Below, one piece after another: positions 53,092 to 61,797 of a stretch of DNA of 64,000 nucleotides. The notes beneath the pieces were generated by a model. It did not search any database, was not told where the DNA came from, and saw only the letters and a program-made list of their open reading frames with translations. The stretch is from contig CAMKAJ010000008.1 in NCBI GenBank assembly GCA_946410455.1, positions 1 to 64,000 on the forward strand, in the 5' to 3' direction. A program made the position numbers and the translations under genes. Every line of letters starts with the position of its first letter. Positions within the stretch are counted from its first letter, which is position 1. The DNA is from an uncultured Bacteroidales bacterium. Lineage in GTDB: Bacteria; Bacteroidota; Bacteroidia; Bacteroidales; UBA932.

Positions 53092-54333
53092 ATGAAAAGA
53101 GTAGCAGTTACCGGACTTGGTGTCGTTTCTTGCATCGGGAACGATGTGAAGACCTTTTGGGATAATCTCAAGAACGGAGTTTGCGGTATAGATTATATAA
53201 ACGAATTCCCCACCGACGGGCTGCCCGTGAAGATAGCTGGCAAGGTTCGTAATTTCAACCCAGAAGACTACGGTATGGACAAACCGTTCATCCGCAAGCA
53301 GGACCCTTTTACCATCTTCGCTATGGCGGCTGCTTATCAGGCAATGAACGACAGCGGCCTTGTGGCAGGTAAAAATATAGATAACGACAGGCTCTCTACT
53401 TATGTAAGCTCCGGCATCGGCGGGTTCGTGACAATTCAGCGGGAAATAGAGAAAATGGTTGAGGATCCCAGCGGTCAGTGGATTTCTCCGTTGTTTGTTC
53501 CTACCATGATTTCTGATATGGCCGGCGGACAGATTGCCATTAAATACGGCGCACAAGGCTCATGTATAGATATAGTTACGGCCTGCGCGACTGCGACTCA
53601 CTCCCTGGGCGAAGCCTTCCGTGCCATTGTCCACGGCTATGCAGACGCCATCATCGCCGGCGGCACCGACCACTGCGCCATCCCTATCGGCGCAGCTGCA
53701 TTCGGAAATGCCCGCGCCCTTACCCGCGCCGAGGATCCGCAGCACGCCAGCCTGCCGTTCAACGCAGACCGTGGCGGTTTTGTGATGGCCGACGGAGCAG
53801 GCGTTCTCATTCTCGAAGAATGGGAGCATGCTGTTGCCCGTGGAGCTCGTATTTATGCAGAGATGGTGGGATATGGCACTACCTGCGACGCGTATCATGC
53901 CACGGCGCCGCGTCCGGACGGAAGTACTCAGGCCCGCTGCATACGCCAGGCTCTGGACCAGGCCGGCTTCGTGCCCGGAAAGGATGTCGTCTATGTAAAT
54001 GCTCATGGAACCGGCACGCAGCTCAACGACGTAGCCGAGACGACTGCTTGCAAACTTGCCTTCGGCGACGAGGCCTACAAAGTGCACATCAGCAGCACTA
54101 AATCTATGCACGGACACATGTTCGGAGCCACCGGTGCCGCCGAGGCCATTGCGACTGTGCTTGCCCTGCAGGACGGCATTGTGCCCCCTACAATTAATCT
54201 TGATAATCCCGACCCTGAGTGCGACCTGGATTACACGCCCAATGTGGCGGTAAAGGCTCCGCTGAGCTTGGGAATCTCTAATTCATTCGGTTTCGGCGGG
54301 CACAACGCGTGTATCGCGTTCCGCAAACGTTAA
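53092..54333 (+). CDS. fabF: beta-ketoacyl-ACP synthase II
   Basis: 413 aa condensing enzyme, KAS II length. The catalytic triad is visible: Cys in VTACATATHS, His in NAHGTGTQLND and His in KSMHGHMFGATGA. The N-terminus VAVTGLGVVSCIG and the glycine-rich SNSFGFGGHN end are typical. It elongates acyl-ACP in fatty-acid synthesis. Single gene, not beside acpP or other fab genes, so a role in a specialised lipid cannot be excluded. Confidence 0.93.
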   Translation: MKRVAVTGLGVVSCIGNDVKTFWDNLKNGVCGIDYINEFPTDGLPVKIAGKVRNFNPEDYGMDKPFIRKQDPFTIFAMAAAYQAMNDSGLVAGKNIDNDRLSTYVSSGIGGFVTIQREIEKMVEDPSGQWISPLFVPTMISDMAGGQIAIKYGAQGSCIDIVTACATATHSLGEAFRAIVHGYADAIIAGGTDHCAIPIGAAAFGNARALTRAEDPQHASLPFNADRGGFVMADGAGVLILEEWEHAVARGARIYAEMVGYGTTCDAYHATAPRPDGSTQARCIRQALDQAGFVPGKDVVYVNAHGTGTQLNDVAETTACKLAFGDEAYKVHISSTKSMHGHMFGATGAAEAIATVLALQDGIVPPTINLDNPDPECDLDYTPNVAVKAPLSLGISNSFGFGGHNACIAFRKR

Positions 54334-54343
54334 GGCGCGCTGA

Positions 54344-55429
54344 TTATTCCCCGGCTTCCTTGAGGCGCTCGGCGTTCTCTGCTATCTGAAGCTGGTCTAT
54401 GCATTCCTGGATATCTCCATCCATGAAGACGGGGAGGTTGTACATACTCCAGTTGATACGATGGTCAGTTACTCGGCCCTGAGGATAGTTGTAGGTACGA
54501 ATCTTTGCGGAGCGGTCTCCGGTAGAGACCATAGTCTTACGCTTGGCGGCAATGCCGTCCAGATACTTCTGATGCTCCAGGTTGTACAGACGCGTACGAA
54601 GCTCCTCGAAAGCGCGGTCTTTATTCTTGAGCTGGGAGCGCTCTTCCTGGCACTGAACCACCAAACCGGAAGGAATATGGGTAAGGCGAACGGCAGAATA
54701 GGTGGTATTGACGCCCTGCCCGCCGGGGCCAGATGAGCAGAACAAATCCAGACGGATATCGTCCCAGCTAAGGTCAACGTCAAATTCTCCAGCCTCGGGG
54801 AACACGGCCACGGAAGCTGCTGAAGTTTGTATACGGCCCTGGGTTTCGGTCTGGGGCACGCGCTGCACGCGATGCACTCCGGACTCATACTTCATAACTC
54901 CGTAAACTCCCTCTCCGCTGAGTTTAAAGACAATCTGCTTGAAGCCGCCTGAAGTACCGGGAGCCTGGTCTGTTACCTCCAGTTTCCATCCCCTGCGTTC
55001 AGCAAAATGCTGATACATACGGAAGAGATCGCCGGCAAAAATGGCCGCCTCGTCGCCTCCGGTCCCACCACGGATTTCTACCATGGCGTTCTTGGAATCG
55101 TCAGGGTCGGCCGGGATGAGCATGAGCTTGATGCTCTGCTCCATCTCGGGCAGTTTGGGCTCAATCTCCGAAATCTCATCGCGGGCCATCTCTCGAAGCT
55201 CGTCATCCTTCTCATTCAGCATGATATCCTTGGCGGCCTGGAGGTCGTCGAGCATCTTTTTGTACTCGTGCCCAGCCTTGATAATGGGCTCAAGCTCCTT
55301 GTAATCTTTGTTCAGCTGAACATATTTTTTCATGTCGGACATAACGGAAGGGTCCGACAACTGGTCTTGAATAGACTGAAACTTTCCTCGCAGGGAAAGC
55401 ACTTTTTCCAGAAGGGTATTCTCTGCCAT
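54344..55429 (-). CDS. prfA: peptide chain release factor 1
   Basis: 361 aa from the ATG at 55429, 2 bp after the GNAT-type gene. The GGQ motif is [14 protein letters not shown]. The stop-codon-reading PxT tripeptide is PQT in [11 protein letters not shown], marking RF1 (UAG/UAA) rather than RF2. No in-frame shift site is seen. It releases nascent peptide at UAA and UAG. Convergent with fabF, 10 bp apart. Confidence 0.96.
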   Translation of the reverse strand: MAENTLLEKVLSLRGKFQSIQDQLSDPSVMSDMKKYVQLNKDYKELEPIIKAGHEYKKMLDDLQAAKDIMLNEKDDELREMARDEISEIEPKLPEMEQSIKLMLIPADPDDSKNAMVEIRGGTGGDEAAIFAGDLFRMYQHFAERRGWKLEVTDQAPGTSGGFKQIVFKLSGEGVYGVMKYESGVHRVQRVPQTETQGRIQTSAASVAVFPEAGEFDVDLSWDDIRLDLFCSSGPGGQGVNTTYSAVRLTHIPSGLVVQCQEERSQLKNKDRAFEELRTRLYNLEHQKYLDGIAAKRKTMVSTGDRSAKIRTYNYPQGRVTDHRINWSMYNLPVFMDGDIQECIDQLQIAENAERLKEAGE

Positions 55430-55431
55430 AA

Positions 55432-56550
55432 TCACTCTCCTATCTTCTTGATGTAGCATCTGCGTCTCATAAACGGCTCGTGCTCATAACTATTCCAAAT
55501 ATTCACCGCGCTGTTGGACTCGATCTGAGGATTGGAAATCGCCCATCGGTTACCTATCTTCGCGGCCTTGTCGGCCATCTCTTTGTAGTACACTGCAGAC
55601 ACTCCCCTGTTCTGCCACTCCGGAACTGCGCCATTGATCATGAGGTCTGTAAGCTCGTAATTCTTGAGCGCTTTCTTAAGATGCCACCAGCCAAAGGGGA
55701 ACAAGCGTCCTTTAGCTTTCTTGAGGGCCTCCGAAATACTGGGGAAAGAAATCCCGAAAGCCGCAATCTCGTTATTCTCGTCCAGCAGGATACAACTGGC
55801 CTTGTCGGACACATAGCGCATGGAAGCCCTGGCTTCCTCGTCAATCTCTGCGTCCGTGAAAGGAATGAAGTTGTAAACTGTCTGCGAGAAGCTCTCGTTG
55901 TACACCCGGAAAAACTTGCGCATCATCTCGGGGTCTTTCTTGAGCTCGTCTATACTTCCGAAATGCAGGTTGTACTTCTCTTCTACCAACTTGGCGACGC
56001 GTCGGGCCTTCTCGGGGACTCCGTGATTAGCCACCATCTTGTACTGCAGCCAGTCGCACTCTTTCTGGAAGCCCAGCTTGAGCATGAGGTCGTTGTAGTA
56101 CGGGAAGTTGTAGAGACAATTAAACGGAGGAGTATTGTCGTAGCCCTCAACCAGCATGCCCTGCTTACCAAGGGTATTGTAGTAGAGAGGGCCGTGTATC
56201 TCCGTCATACCCTGTTCTGTTGCCCACTTCTCGGCTGTGCTTATCAGCAGCCTTGCTACCTCCAGGTCGTTGACGCAGTCGAACCAGCCAAAACGGACAC
56301 GTTTCTTGCCATAGAGCTCGTTGTAGCGGGGATTAATCATGGCGCAAATACGCCCGACAATTCTCCCGCCATCGGTAGCAAGCCACATCTTGCGCTTGCA
56401 ATAAGACAGAGTGCAGGTCTTGGTGAGAGCAAAGACCTGGTCTTGATGCAAAGCGGGCACGTACTGCTTGCACGATTTATACAACTTGTCCGGGAACTTG
56501 ATGAAGCGCATCAAATCCGCGCGGCTCTTGACTTCGGTTATTCTTAACAT
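55432..56550 (-). CDS. GNAT-like acyltransferase family protein of unknown role
   Basis: 372 aa, larger than a single GNAT domain. Recognisable elements are [20 protein letters not shown] near residue 55, [20 protein letters not shown] near 125 and, near the end, [20 protein letters not shown] followed by [19 protein letters not shown]. This matches a Bacteroidetes family usually annotated as N-acetyltransferase/hypothetical. The substrate is unknown. It leads the prfA unit from a -7 element 7 nt upstream of its ATG. Confidence 0.65.
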   Translation of the reverse strand: MLRITEVKSRADLMRFIKFPDKLYKSCKQYVPALHQDQVFALTKTCTLSYCKRKMWLATDGGRIVGRICAMINPRYNELYGKKRVRFGWFDCVNDLEVARLLISTAEKWATEQGMTEIHGPLYYNTLGKQGMLVEGYDNTPPFNCLYNFPYYNDLMLKLGFQKECDWLQYKMVANHGVPEKARRVAKLVEEKYNLHFGSIDELKKDPEMMRKFFRVYNESFSQTVYNFIPFTDAEIDEEARASMRYVSDKASCILLDENNEIAAFGISFPSISEALKKAKGRLFPFGWWHLKKALKNYELTDLMINGAVPEWQNRGVSAVYYKEMADKAAKIGNRWAISNPQIESNSAVNIWNSYEHEPFMRRRCYIKKIGE

Positions 56551-56557
56551 AAACGCG

Positions 56558-56565
56558 CAAAGTTA
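56558..56565 (-). promoter_or_regulatory. -7 element for the GNAT-prfA unit
   Basis: Minus-strand TAACTTTG, 7 nt before the ATG at 56550. It overlaps the tcdA stop codon (56563-56565). Confidence 0.55.
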
Positions 56566-57291
56566 AGCATTTTCTTCAATTCCAACAATATGCCTTACTG
56601 CTGTCTGCGCGCACACACAACCAAACACTGCAGGAAGCCACGACACCGTTCCTGTCTGTGATTTCTTGTTGCGACTCTCTTCCAGCACCACGGAGCTGCG
56701 GTCGGGCTTCTCTGTAGAAAATACTGCCCGGAACCCGGAAGTGATGCCCAGTTTATGCAGACGTTTGCGCAGCATGTGGGCCAGCGGGCACTGGAAAGTG
56801 CGAGAGATATCGTCTACCCGAACCTTGGTGGCATCCAGCTTGGAGCCGCTCCCCATGGAACTTACAAGAAAGAGTCCGCGCCCCAGGCAATGCTGAATCA
56901 GCGCTATCTTGGGGCTTAGGGTGTCTATAGCGTCCACTACGGCGTCCAGGCTCAAAGGGCCCAGGAGCGTGGGAATACTCTGCTCGTCAAGAAACTCCTT
57001 GATACACAGAAGGTCAAGCTCCGGATTAATGTCCTTCAGACGTTCCGCTACGACATCTGCCTTAAGGCGCCCGACGGTAGAATGCAGGGCAGGAAGCTGA
57101 CGGTTGATATTGGTCTGCGAGACCACGTCTACGTCCACCAACACCAGATGCCCCACACCCGCGCGGGCGAGCATCTCGGCGGCCATTGCGCCCACTCCTC
57201 CAAGCCCCACTACTGCGACACGGGACGCGGAGAGACTCTCCAGGCCCTCCGCTCCCAGTAGCATTCCAGTCCTCTCTTGCCAGTCGGCCAT
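56563..57291 (-). CDS. tcdA: ThiF-family tRNA threonylcarbamoyladenosine dehydratase (TcdA-like)
   Basis: 242 aa E1-like adenylating enzyme. The ATP-binding motif is VAVVGLGGVGAMAAE near residue 30, followed by LVDVDVVSQTNINRQ and VDAIDTLSPKIALIQ. It cyclises t6A to ct6A at tRNA position 37. The ATG at 57291 overlaps the S9 peptidase stop (TAATG), supporting this start over an in-frame ATG at 57315. Confidence 0.88.
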   Translation of the reverse strand: MADWQERTGMLLGAEGLESLSASRVAVVGLGGVGAMAAEMLARAGVGHLVLVDVDVVSQTNINRQLPALHSTVGRLKADVVAERLKDINPELDLLCIKEFLDEQSIPTLLGPLSLDAVVDAIDTLSPKIALIQHCLGRGLFLVSSMGSGSKLDATKVRVDDISRTFQCPLAHMLRKRLHKLGITSGFRAVFSTEKPDRSSVVLEESRNKKSQTGTVSWLPAVFGCVCAQTAVRHIVGIEENA

Positions 57292-59474
57292 TACTTCATC
57301 CAGCGGTCGAGCCAATCAAAGAAAGTCCGATGCCAATACAGGGCGTTCTGCGGCTGCAAGATCCAGTGATTCTCTTCCGGGAACACCACCAGCTTACTGG
57401 GAACTCCCATCATCTGTGCGGCATTAAAGGCAGCCATACCCTGCTCGTAGGGGATGCGGTAGTCCATCATGCCGTGAATGCAAAGAATGGGGGTATGCCA
57501 CTTCGTCACCATGGTCACAGGCGAATTTGCGTAATGGCGCTGGGCCTTGGGCGTAGATGCGTAAGGCGCTCCGGCCTGCTGCATGCCCCCGAAAGTAATG
57601 CCGTCGCCCGCAGGGCCCATACGACCCTCTCTGTAGGAGTATTCAGTCAATCCGCCGTTATCCCAATTGGCAAACCACATCTCTTCTGTGGTGAACCACA
57701 ACTGGGCCTCGTCGAAGATGCCGGCGTGAGCTATGAAGCAATCGTATAGATTACCATGCATACCTTCCAGCATATAAGCGGAATACCCGCCGTAAGACGC
57801 GCCCACGCAGGCGAGCTTGCCCACATAGGGTTTGCTCTTGATGAAACGGCCGGCGCTCAGGTAGTCCTGCATATTCAGGCCGCAATAGTCTCCGCTGATC
57901 TGCTCTTTCCACTCCTGTCCGAAGGCTGTTGTACCACGACGGTTGGGCATAATGACGATGTAGCCCTGCTGGGCCATGAGCCTGTAGCACCAACGGTAGC
58001 TCCAGTCCTGGGAGTTGGTGCCCTGAGGCCCACCCAGCACAATTTCTATTGCGGGGTACTCCTTCTCGGAGTCAAAATGAGGAGGATACATTACCCAGCA
58101 CTGCATAATCTGGCCGTCCACGGTGGGCACATAAACGCTCTCTGTATGCACGTCGTCCAGCATGTCGAAAATCTTCTGGTTTACGAAGCTCAGCTCGTGG
58201 AACGAGGGCTGTGCGGGATAAACTGCCGCTATCTCAAGTGGCTCATGCAGAGAATAGAAAGTGGTGAGCAGGCGCTGGGTCTCCCCCTCTCCGCTTACGG
58301 CAAAAGGAGTAAAAAAGTCGTACGGCCAGTCGGGAGGAGTGAGACGCGTGAGCTCATCGTCGGGAGTAACTTTAAAGATTGCCTGCACACCGTCTATCAA
58401 GGCGTTGAAGTACAGGTCACCGCCATGCCATGCCAGGCCAGAGGCGTCGCGGTCCAGAGAAGCGGCAAGCTGGCGGGGTGCGCCGAACTCCAGGGCGTCT
58501 GCTCTGCGCTCTACTTCAGAAATCAAGATTCGCTGGGCATCGGCCTCATATCCGTCGCGTGCCATGGAAATCCATGCAAGGGTGCTTCCGTCCGGGCTCC
58601 ATACAGGATCTGTGTCGTAACCTCCGTCCGTCTTTACGGCAACGGTCTTACCGGTCTGCACATCGTACACGTAAATACCTGTATTTGTGCTGAATGCGTA
58701 CTGCTTCCCGCAGAGTTTACGGCAAGAATAGGCAATATAACGTCCGTCGGGGCTCCAGCACAGCTGCTCGGCGCCGCCGAATGGCTCAGTAGGGAGCTCG
58801 TAAGGCTCATTGCCAAGAATATCCGTAGAAGAAGCCGGTGTGATCTTTCCGCCGCCGAGCTTAGCCACATAGCTCCTCGGAATGTCTGTAACCCAATGGT
58901 CCCAGTGTCGGTACATAAGATCCTCTGTCGCATACGCCTGCGCTTTGTCGAGCGCAGGGTCGGAGTCGGCCGGCTGCTCCAACTTCGGATTCTTGATGCT
59001 GGACAGATACAGCACGGCGCTCTGGTCGGGCGAGAGGCTGAACTCGGAAATCCCGGCGGGAACATCGCTCAACTGGACTTTCTTGCCCAATTTACTCCCC
59101 ATCAAAGGGGCTTTCCAGAGCTGTCCACCCTGAAGGAAGAAGAGTGATTTGCCGTCTGCGCTCCAGCGTGCATTGCTCACGCTCTTGGCGTAGCGGCTTA
59201 GCTGCCGGGGATTGCTTCCGTCGACATCGCAAATCCAAAGGTTGCGGCAGCTGCGGTTGGCAGCGATATCGTTCCATGACACTCCGTATAGAATGCTGCT
59301 GCCGTCCGGGCTGATCTGAGGATCGCTCAAGCGCCCGAGAGACAGAAGTGTCTCGGGCGTCATCACCCCGTCTTCTATCTTGATATTGGAAGGCCCCACA
59401 TAACCGGAGTCTTCGGTTTTTGCACAACTCATAATTGCAACAAGGGCACAGAAGCCCAGTAGATATTTTCTCAT
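57291..59474 (-). CDS. S9-family serine peptidase lipoprotein (acylaminoacyl/dipeptidyl peptidase type)
   Basis: 727 aa from the ATG at 59474, the start giving a lipoprotein signal (LVAIMSCAKTED); the longer ORF start at 59639 lies inside the DUF2207 gene. A beta-propeller (about 40-440) with WD40-like DPQISPDGSS blades precedes the peptidase domain. The triad is Ser in GASYGGYSAYM, Asp in HGMMDYRIPYEQG and His in PEENHWI. It should release peptides in the envelope. Last-but-one gene of the lemA unit. Confidence 0.93.
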   Translation of the reverse strand: MRKYLLGFCALVAIMSCAKTEDSGYVGPSNIKIEDGVMTPETLLSLGRLSDPQISPDGSSILYGVSWNDIAANRSCRNLWICDVDGSNPRQLSRYAKSVSNARWSADGKSLFFLQGGQLWKAPLMGSKLGKKVQLSDVPAGISEFSLSPDQSAVLYLSSIKNPKLEQPADSDPALDKAQAYATEDLMYRHWDHWVTDIPRSYVAKLGGGKITPASSTDILGNEPYELPTEPFGGAEQLCWSPDGRYIAYSCRKLCGKQYAFSTNTGIYVYDVQTGKTVAVKTDGGYDTDPVWSPDGSTLAWISMARDGYEADAQRILISEVERRADALEFGAPRQLAASLDRDASGLAWHGGDLYFNALIDGVQAIFKVTPDDELTRLTPPDWPYDFFTPFAVSGEGETQRLLTTFYSLHEPLEIAAVYPAQPSFHELSFVNQKIFDMLDDVHTESVYVPTVDGQIMQCWVMYPPHFDSEKEYPAIEIVLGGPQGTNSQDWSYRWCYRLMAQQGYIVIMPNRRGTTAFGQEWKEQISGDYCGLNMQDYLSAGRFIKSKPYVGKLACVGASYGGYSAYMLEGMHGNLYDCFIAHAGIFDEAQLWFTTEEMWFANWDNGGLTEYSYREGRMGPAGDGITFGGMQQAGAPYASTPKAQRHYANSPVTMVTKWHTPILCIHGMMDYRIPYEQGMAAFNAAQMMGVPSKLVVFPEENHWILQPQNALYWHRTFFDWLDRWMK

Positions 59475-59487
59475 AATAGTCTGTGTT

Positions 59488-61203
59488 TTAACGGCTTCCG
59501 CCACCATGACCGCCACCGGAGAATCCGCCTCCCCCGCCGAACGAGGAATGGCCGCCCCAGCCGCCGGAGCTGCCGCCCGAACCGCCGGAAGGAGCGTTGG
59601 CCAAGGTATATGCAAAGCGGGTTGCACTGCGGAATACATTAGTAAACATCACAACGTCGTTTATATCAGCCACATGCATCTCGGGAACACCCACAGATGC
59701 GGTAGGGGCCAGCTTGTTCATGTCTTTTGCCACCTTGTCTGCAATGCCGAACAGCGACGCCACGATAAGGTACTTGCCCCAGAGCGCGACCTCGGGAGCA
59801 TAACGCTCGTTAATGATTGTGAAGTCCTTAAGATACTGGCGGAAGTTCAAGGCCTGCATAGCCTCTTTCTGGCCTTCCGGGCTGAACTCAAACAGTTCGA
59901 ACGCCCTGTCTTTACCTGGCAGCAGGTAGCCGCTGTCACGAAGGTTCACACGCACCTCCTCCCTCATGGTCTTGACCCAATCATTAACGGGACTGGGATG
60001 GGATTCGGTCCAGCGCTTGAATTCCCTCTCCTGCAGAATATTATCATCTCCGGAAGCCTTCTTGAGTATGTCCAGGAATTCCAGCTCAGTCTTGCTGAGG
60101 TTCTGGGTAGAAGCGGAATCGTCGAAGTGGAATTCCTTCTTACCATTGGAGCCCTTCCTCATCACAATTATGCCCTCGTACATCAGGTGCAACATAATTG
60201 CAGGAATAATAGAGAACTTGCCGTCATCTGCGCCGTTCACATGCGAGGCAACATAGTAGGTATTCCCTATATCTCCATTAAACGGGAGCGTACGGCTCCA
60301 CTCGAAATACTTGGGCAGTTTCTTCACTCCAAATATCTTCTGGATACGCTTGCGGTCCTTGTATTTCACAACGCCAATCACCTGAAGGAATGACTTGATG
60401 GGAAGAACTACAAATACCCAGCAGAATACCAAAAACATTATGAAACCGAGGAATGTCTCAGCGAAAGAGTCTTCTTTCTCATCCCCAAAATGACTGCCCT
60501 CCAGGGCCTTCTCCAGCACTTCATCAAAGCTCCTGTCTTGCACGCTGGCGGATGAGAAAATGCCCTTGTCGAAGCGCAGAAGGAGTATAAGAGAAGAATT
60601 GCTGTAGACATGCTCGGTTGACTCGGCGACAACCTCTCCGGCCTCTGACCATGCAGTGGTTCCCTCGTAGCCGAAGCCCCAGATACGGGAATTCTCGGCG
60701 TTCAGTGGCACAGGAGCCTCAAGGGTAAGCCGTACGTGACCAGGAAGCGCGGACAGCTGGTCAGACACAAACTGCATGTGGAGCATGTCGTAGTCGTTCA
60801 GAGACTTCACCGCATTGGTCATATCATAGCTTACGGTGAACACATGGGGCCCATAGCTGCCGACTCCCCAGCAGATTTCATACCCCTCCGAGGTCTTGTG
60901 CAAGCCGCACTTAAAAGCTTTGCGCTCCAAACTGCGGTCTACATCCCAGCGGCCTTCGTTGAGATACTGAGCGTTGGTTTCGTCCGTTACCTGAAGGTTA
61001 AGTATGCTGATATCCCCAAGGTTCTCACGCACAAGGTACCACTCGGTGCCGCTGGCCACCACCACATCCCAGACCTCGGTAATGTGCGCGGTGCCTGCAG
61101 TATCAAGAGATACCCTGATGTCTATATCTTTAATCTCGGGCTGGTACCCAAACGCAGTAATGGCGGACAAAACCGCCATTACCGACAAGAAGAATCTCTT
61201 CAT
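59488..61203 (-). CDS. DUF2207 predicted membrane protein
   Basis: 571 aa. A signal peptide (to AFGYQ), an extracytoplasmic DUF2207 beta-domain (about 22-240), membrane segments near 250-275 and again near 460-480, and a C-terminal tail of Gly/Ser/His repeats (GGSGGSSGGWGG onward). The family often sits beside lemA, as here, 9 bp downstream of it; its function is unknown. The Gly-rich tail suggests a flexible surface or periplasmic end. Confidence 0.88.
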   Translation of the reverse strand: MKRFFLSVMAVLSAITAFGYQPEIKDIDIRVSLDTAGTAHITEVWDVVVASGTEWYLVRENLGDISILNLQVTDETNAQYLNEGRWDVDRSLERKAFKCGLHKTSEGYEICWGVGSYGPHVFTVSYDMTNAVKSLNDYDMLHMQFVSDQLSALPGHVRLTLEAPVPLNAENSRIWGFGYEGTTAWSEAGEVVAESTEHVYSNSSLILLLRFDKGIFSSASVQDRSFDEVLEKALEGSHFGDEKEDSFAETFLGFIMFLVFCWVFVVLPIKSFLQVIGVVKYKDRKRIQKIFGVKKLPKYFEWSRTLPFNGDIGNTYYVASHVNGADDGKFSIIPAIMLHLMYEGIIVMRKGSNGKKEFHFDDSASTQNLSKTELEFLDILKKASGDDNILQEREFKRWTESHPSPVNDWVKTMREEVRVNLRDSGYLLPGKDRAFELFEFSPEGQKEAMQALNFRQYLKDFTIINERYAPEVALWGKYLIVASLFGIADKVAKDMNKLAPTASVGVPEMHVADINDVVMFTNVFRSATRFAYTLANAPSGGSGGSSGGWGGHSSFGGGGGFSGGGHGGGSR

Positions 61204-61212
61204 TTTAATTAT

Positions 61213-61764
61213 TTAAAACTTCATCGAAGGCATATCCTTCTTGGCTGTATCTTCACGCAGATACTGTTTCTCTGTAAAGTGGAACAGAGCTGCCACAATG
61301 CTGTCCGGGATCTGACGGGTAAGTCTGTTGTAGCGGGTAACTGTATCGTTGTAGGTCATACGGCTCACACGTACCTGATTCTCGTAGGTATTCACGGAAT
61401 CCATTGTCTTCTGGTACATGGAGTCTGCCTTGAGCTCAGGATAACGCTCTACAACCACATTGAGCTGCTTGAGGGCGGCATTGAAGGCGTCTTCCTGCAC
61501 TTGGGCCTGCTCTGCGGTACTGTTGTGGTCTATGCCCTGACGAGCTGCAATAACGTCCTTGAGAGTACCATACTCATGCTCATTGTAAGACTTTACAAGC
61601 TCTACAAGAGCGGTGAGGGCATCCCAGCGGCTGGATTGCTGTACACCAATCTGACTCATAGCGTTCTTGGTAAGCTCCTCTGCTCCTACGAGCTTGCGCT
61701 GAGCGGAAATCACCCAAAGAACAAGGATGACAACAACAGCGATTACGATAAAAATTGTAGCCAT
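61213..61764 (-). CDS. lemA: LemA family protein
   Basis: 183 aa. One N-terminal membrane helix (FIVIAVVVILVLWVISA) precedes an all-helical domain with the LemA signature AMSQIGVQQSSRWDALTALVEL (quoted in part) and ENQVRVSRMTYNDTVTRYN. The molecular role is unknown; it co-occurs with DUF2207 and related membrane proteins. First gene of the unit; an imperfect -7 (TATATTGC) lies about 17 nt upstream. Confidence 0.93.
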   Translation of the reverse strand: MATIFIVIAVVVILVLWVISAQRKLVGAEELTKNAMSQIGVQQSSRWDALTALVELVKSYNEHEYGTLKDVIAARQGIDHNSTAEQAQVQEDAFNAALKQLNVVVERYPELKADSMYQKTMDSVNTYENQVRVSRMTYNDTVTRYNRLTRQIPDSIVAALFHFTEKQYLREDTAKKDMPSMKF

Positions 61765-61797
61765 TTTCTATAATTTTTTTTGCAATATAGTAATTTT

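Noticed and set aside
52150..53556. 468-aa reading of the LytTR gene
   Set aside because: The first 174 codons run antisense through fabF and lie upstream of the -7 element. The ATG at 53034 is the sensible start.
57756..59147. 463-aa plus-strand ORF opposite the S9 peptidase
   Set aside because: Antisense shadow created by GC-rich codon use in the real gene.
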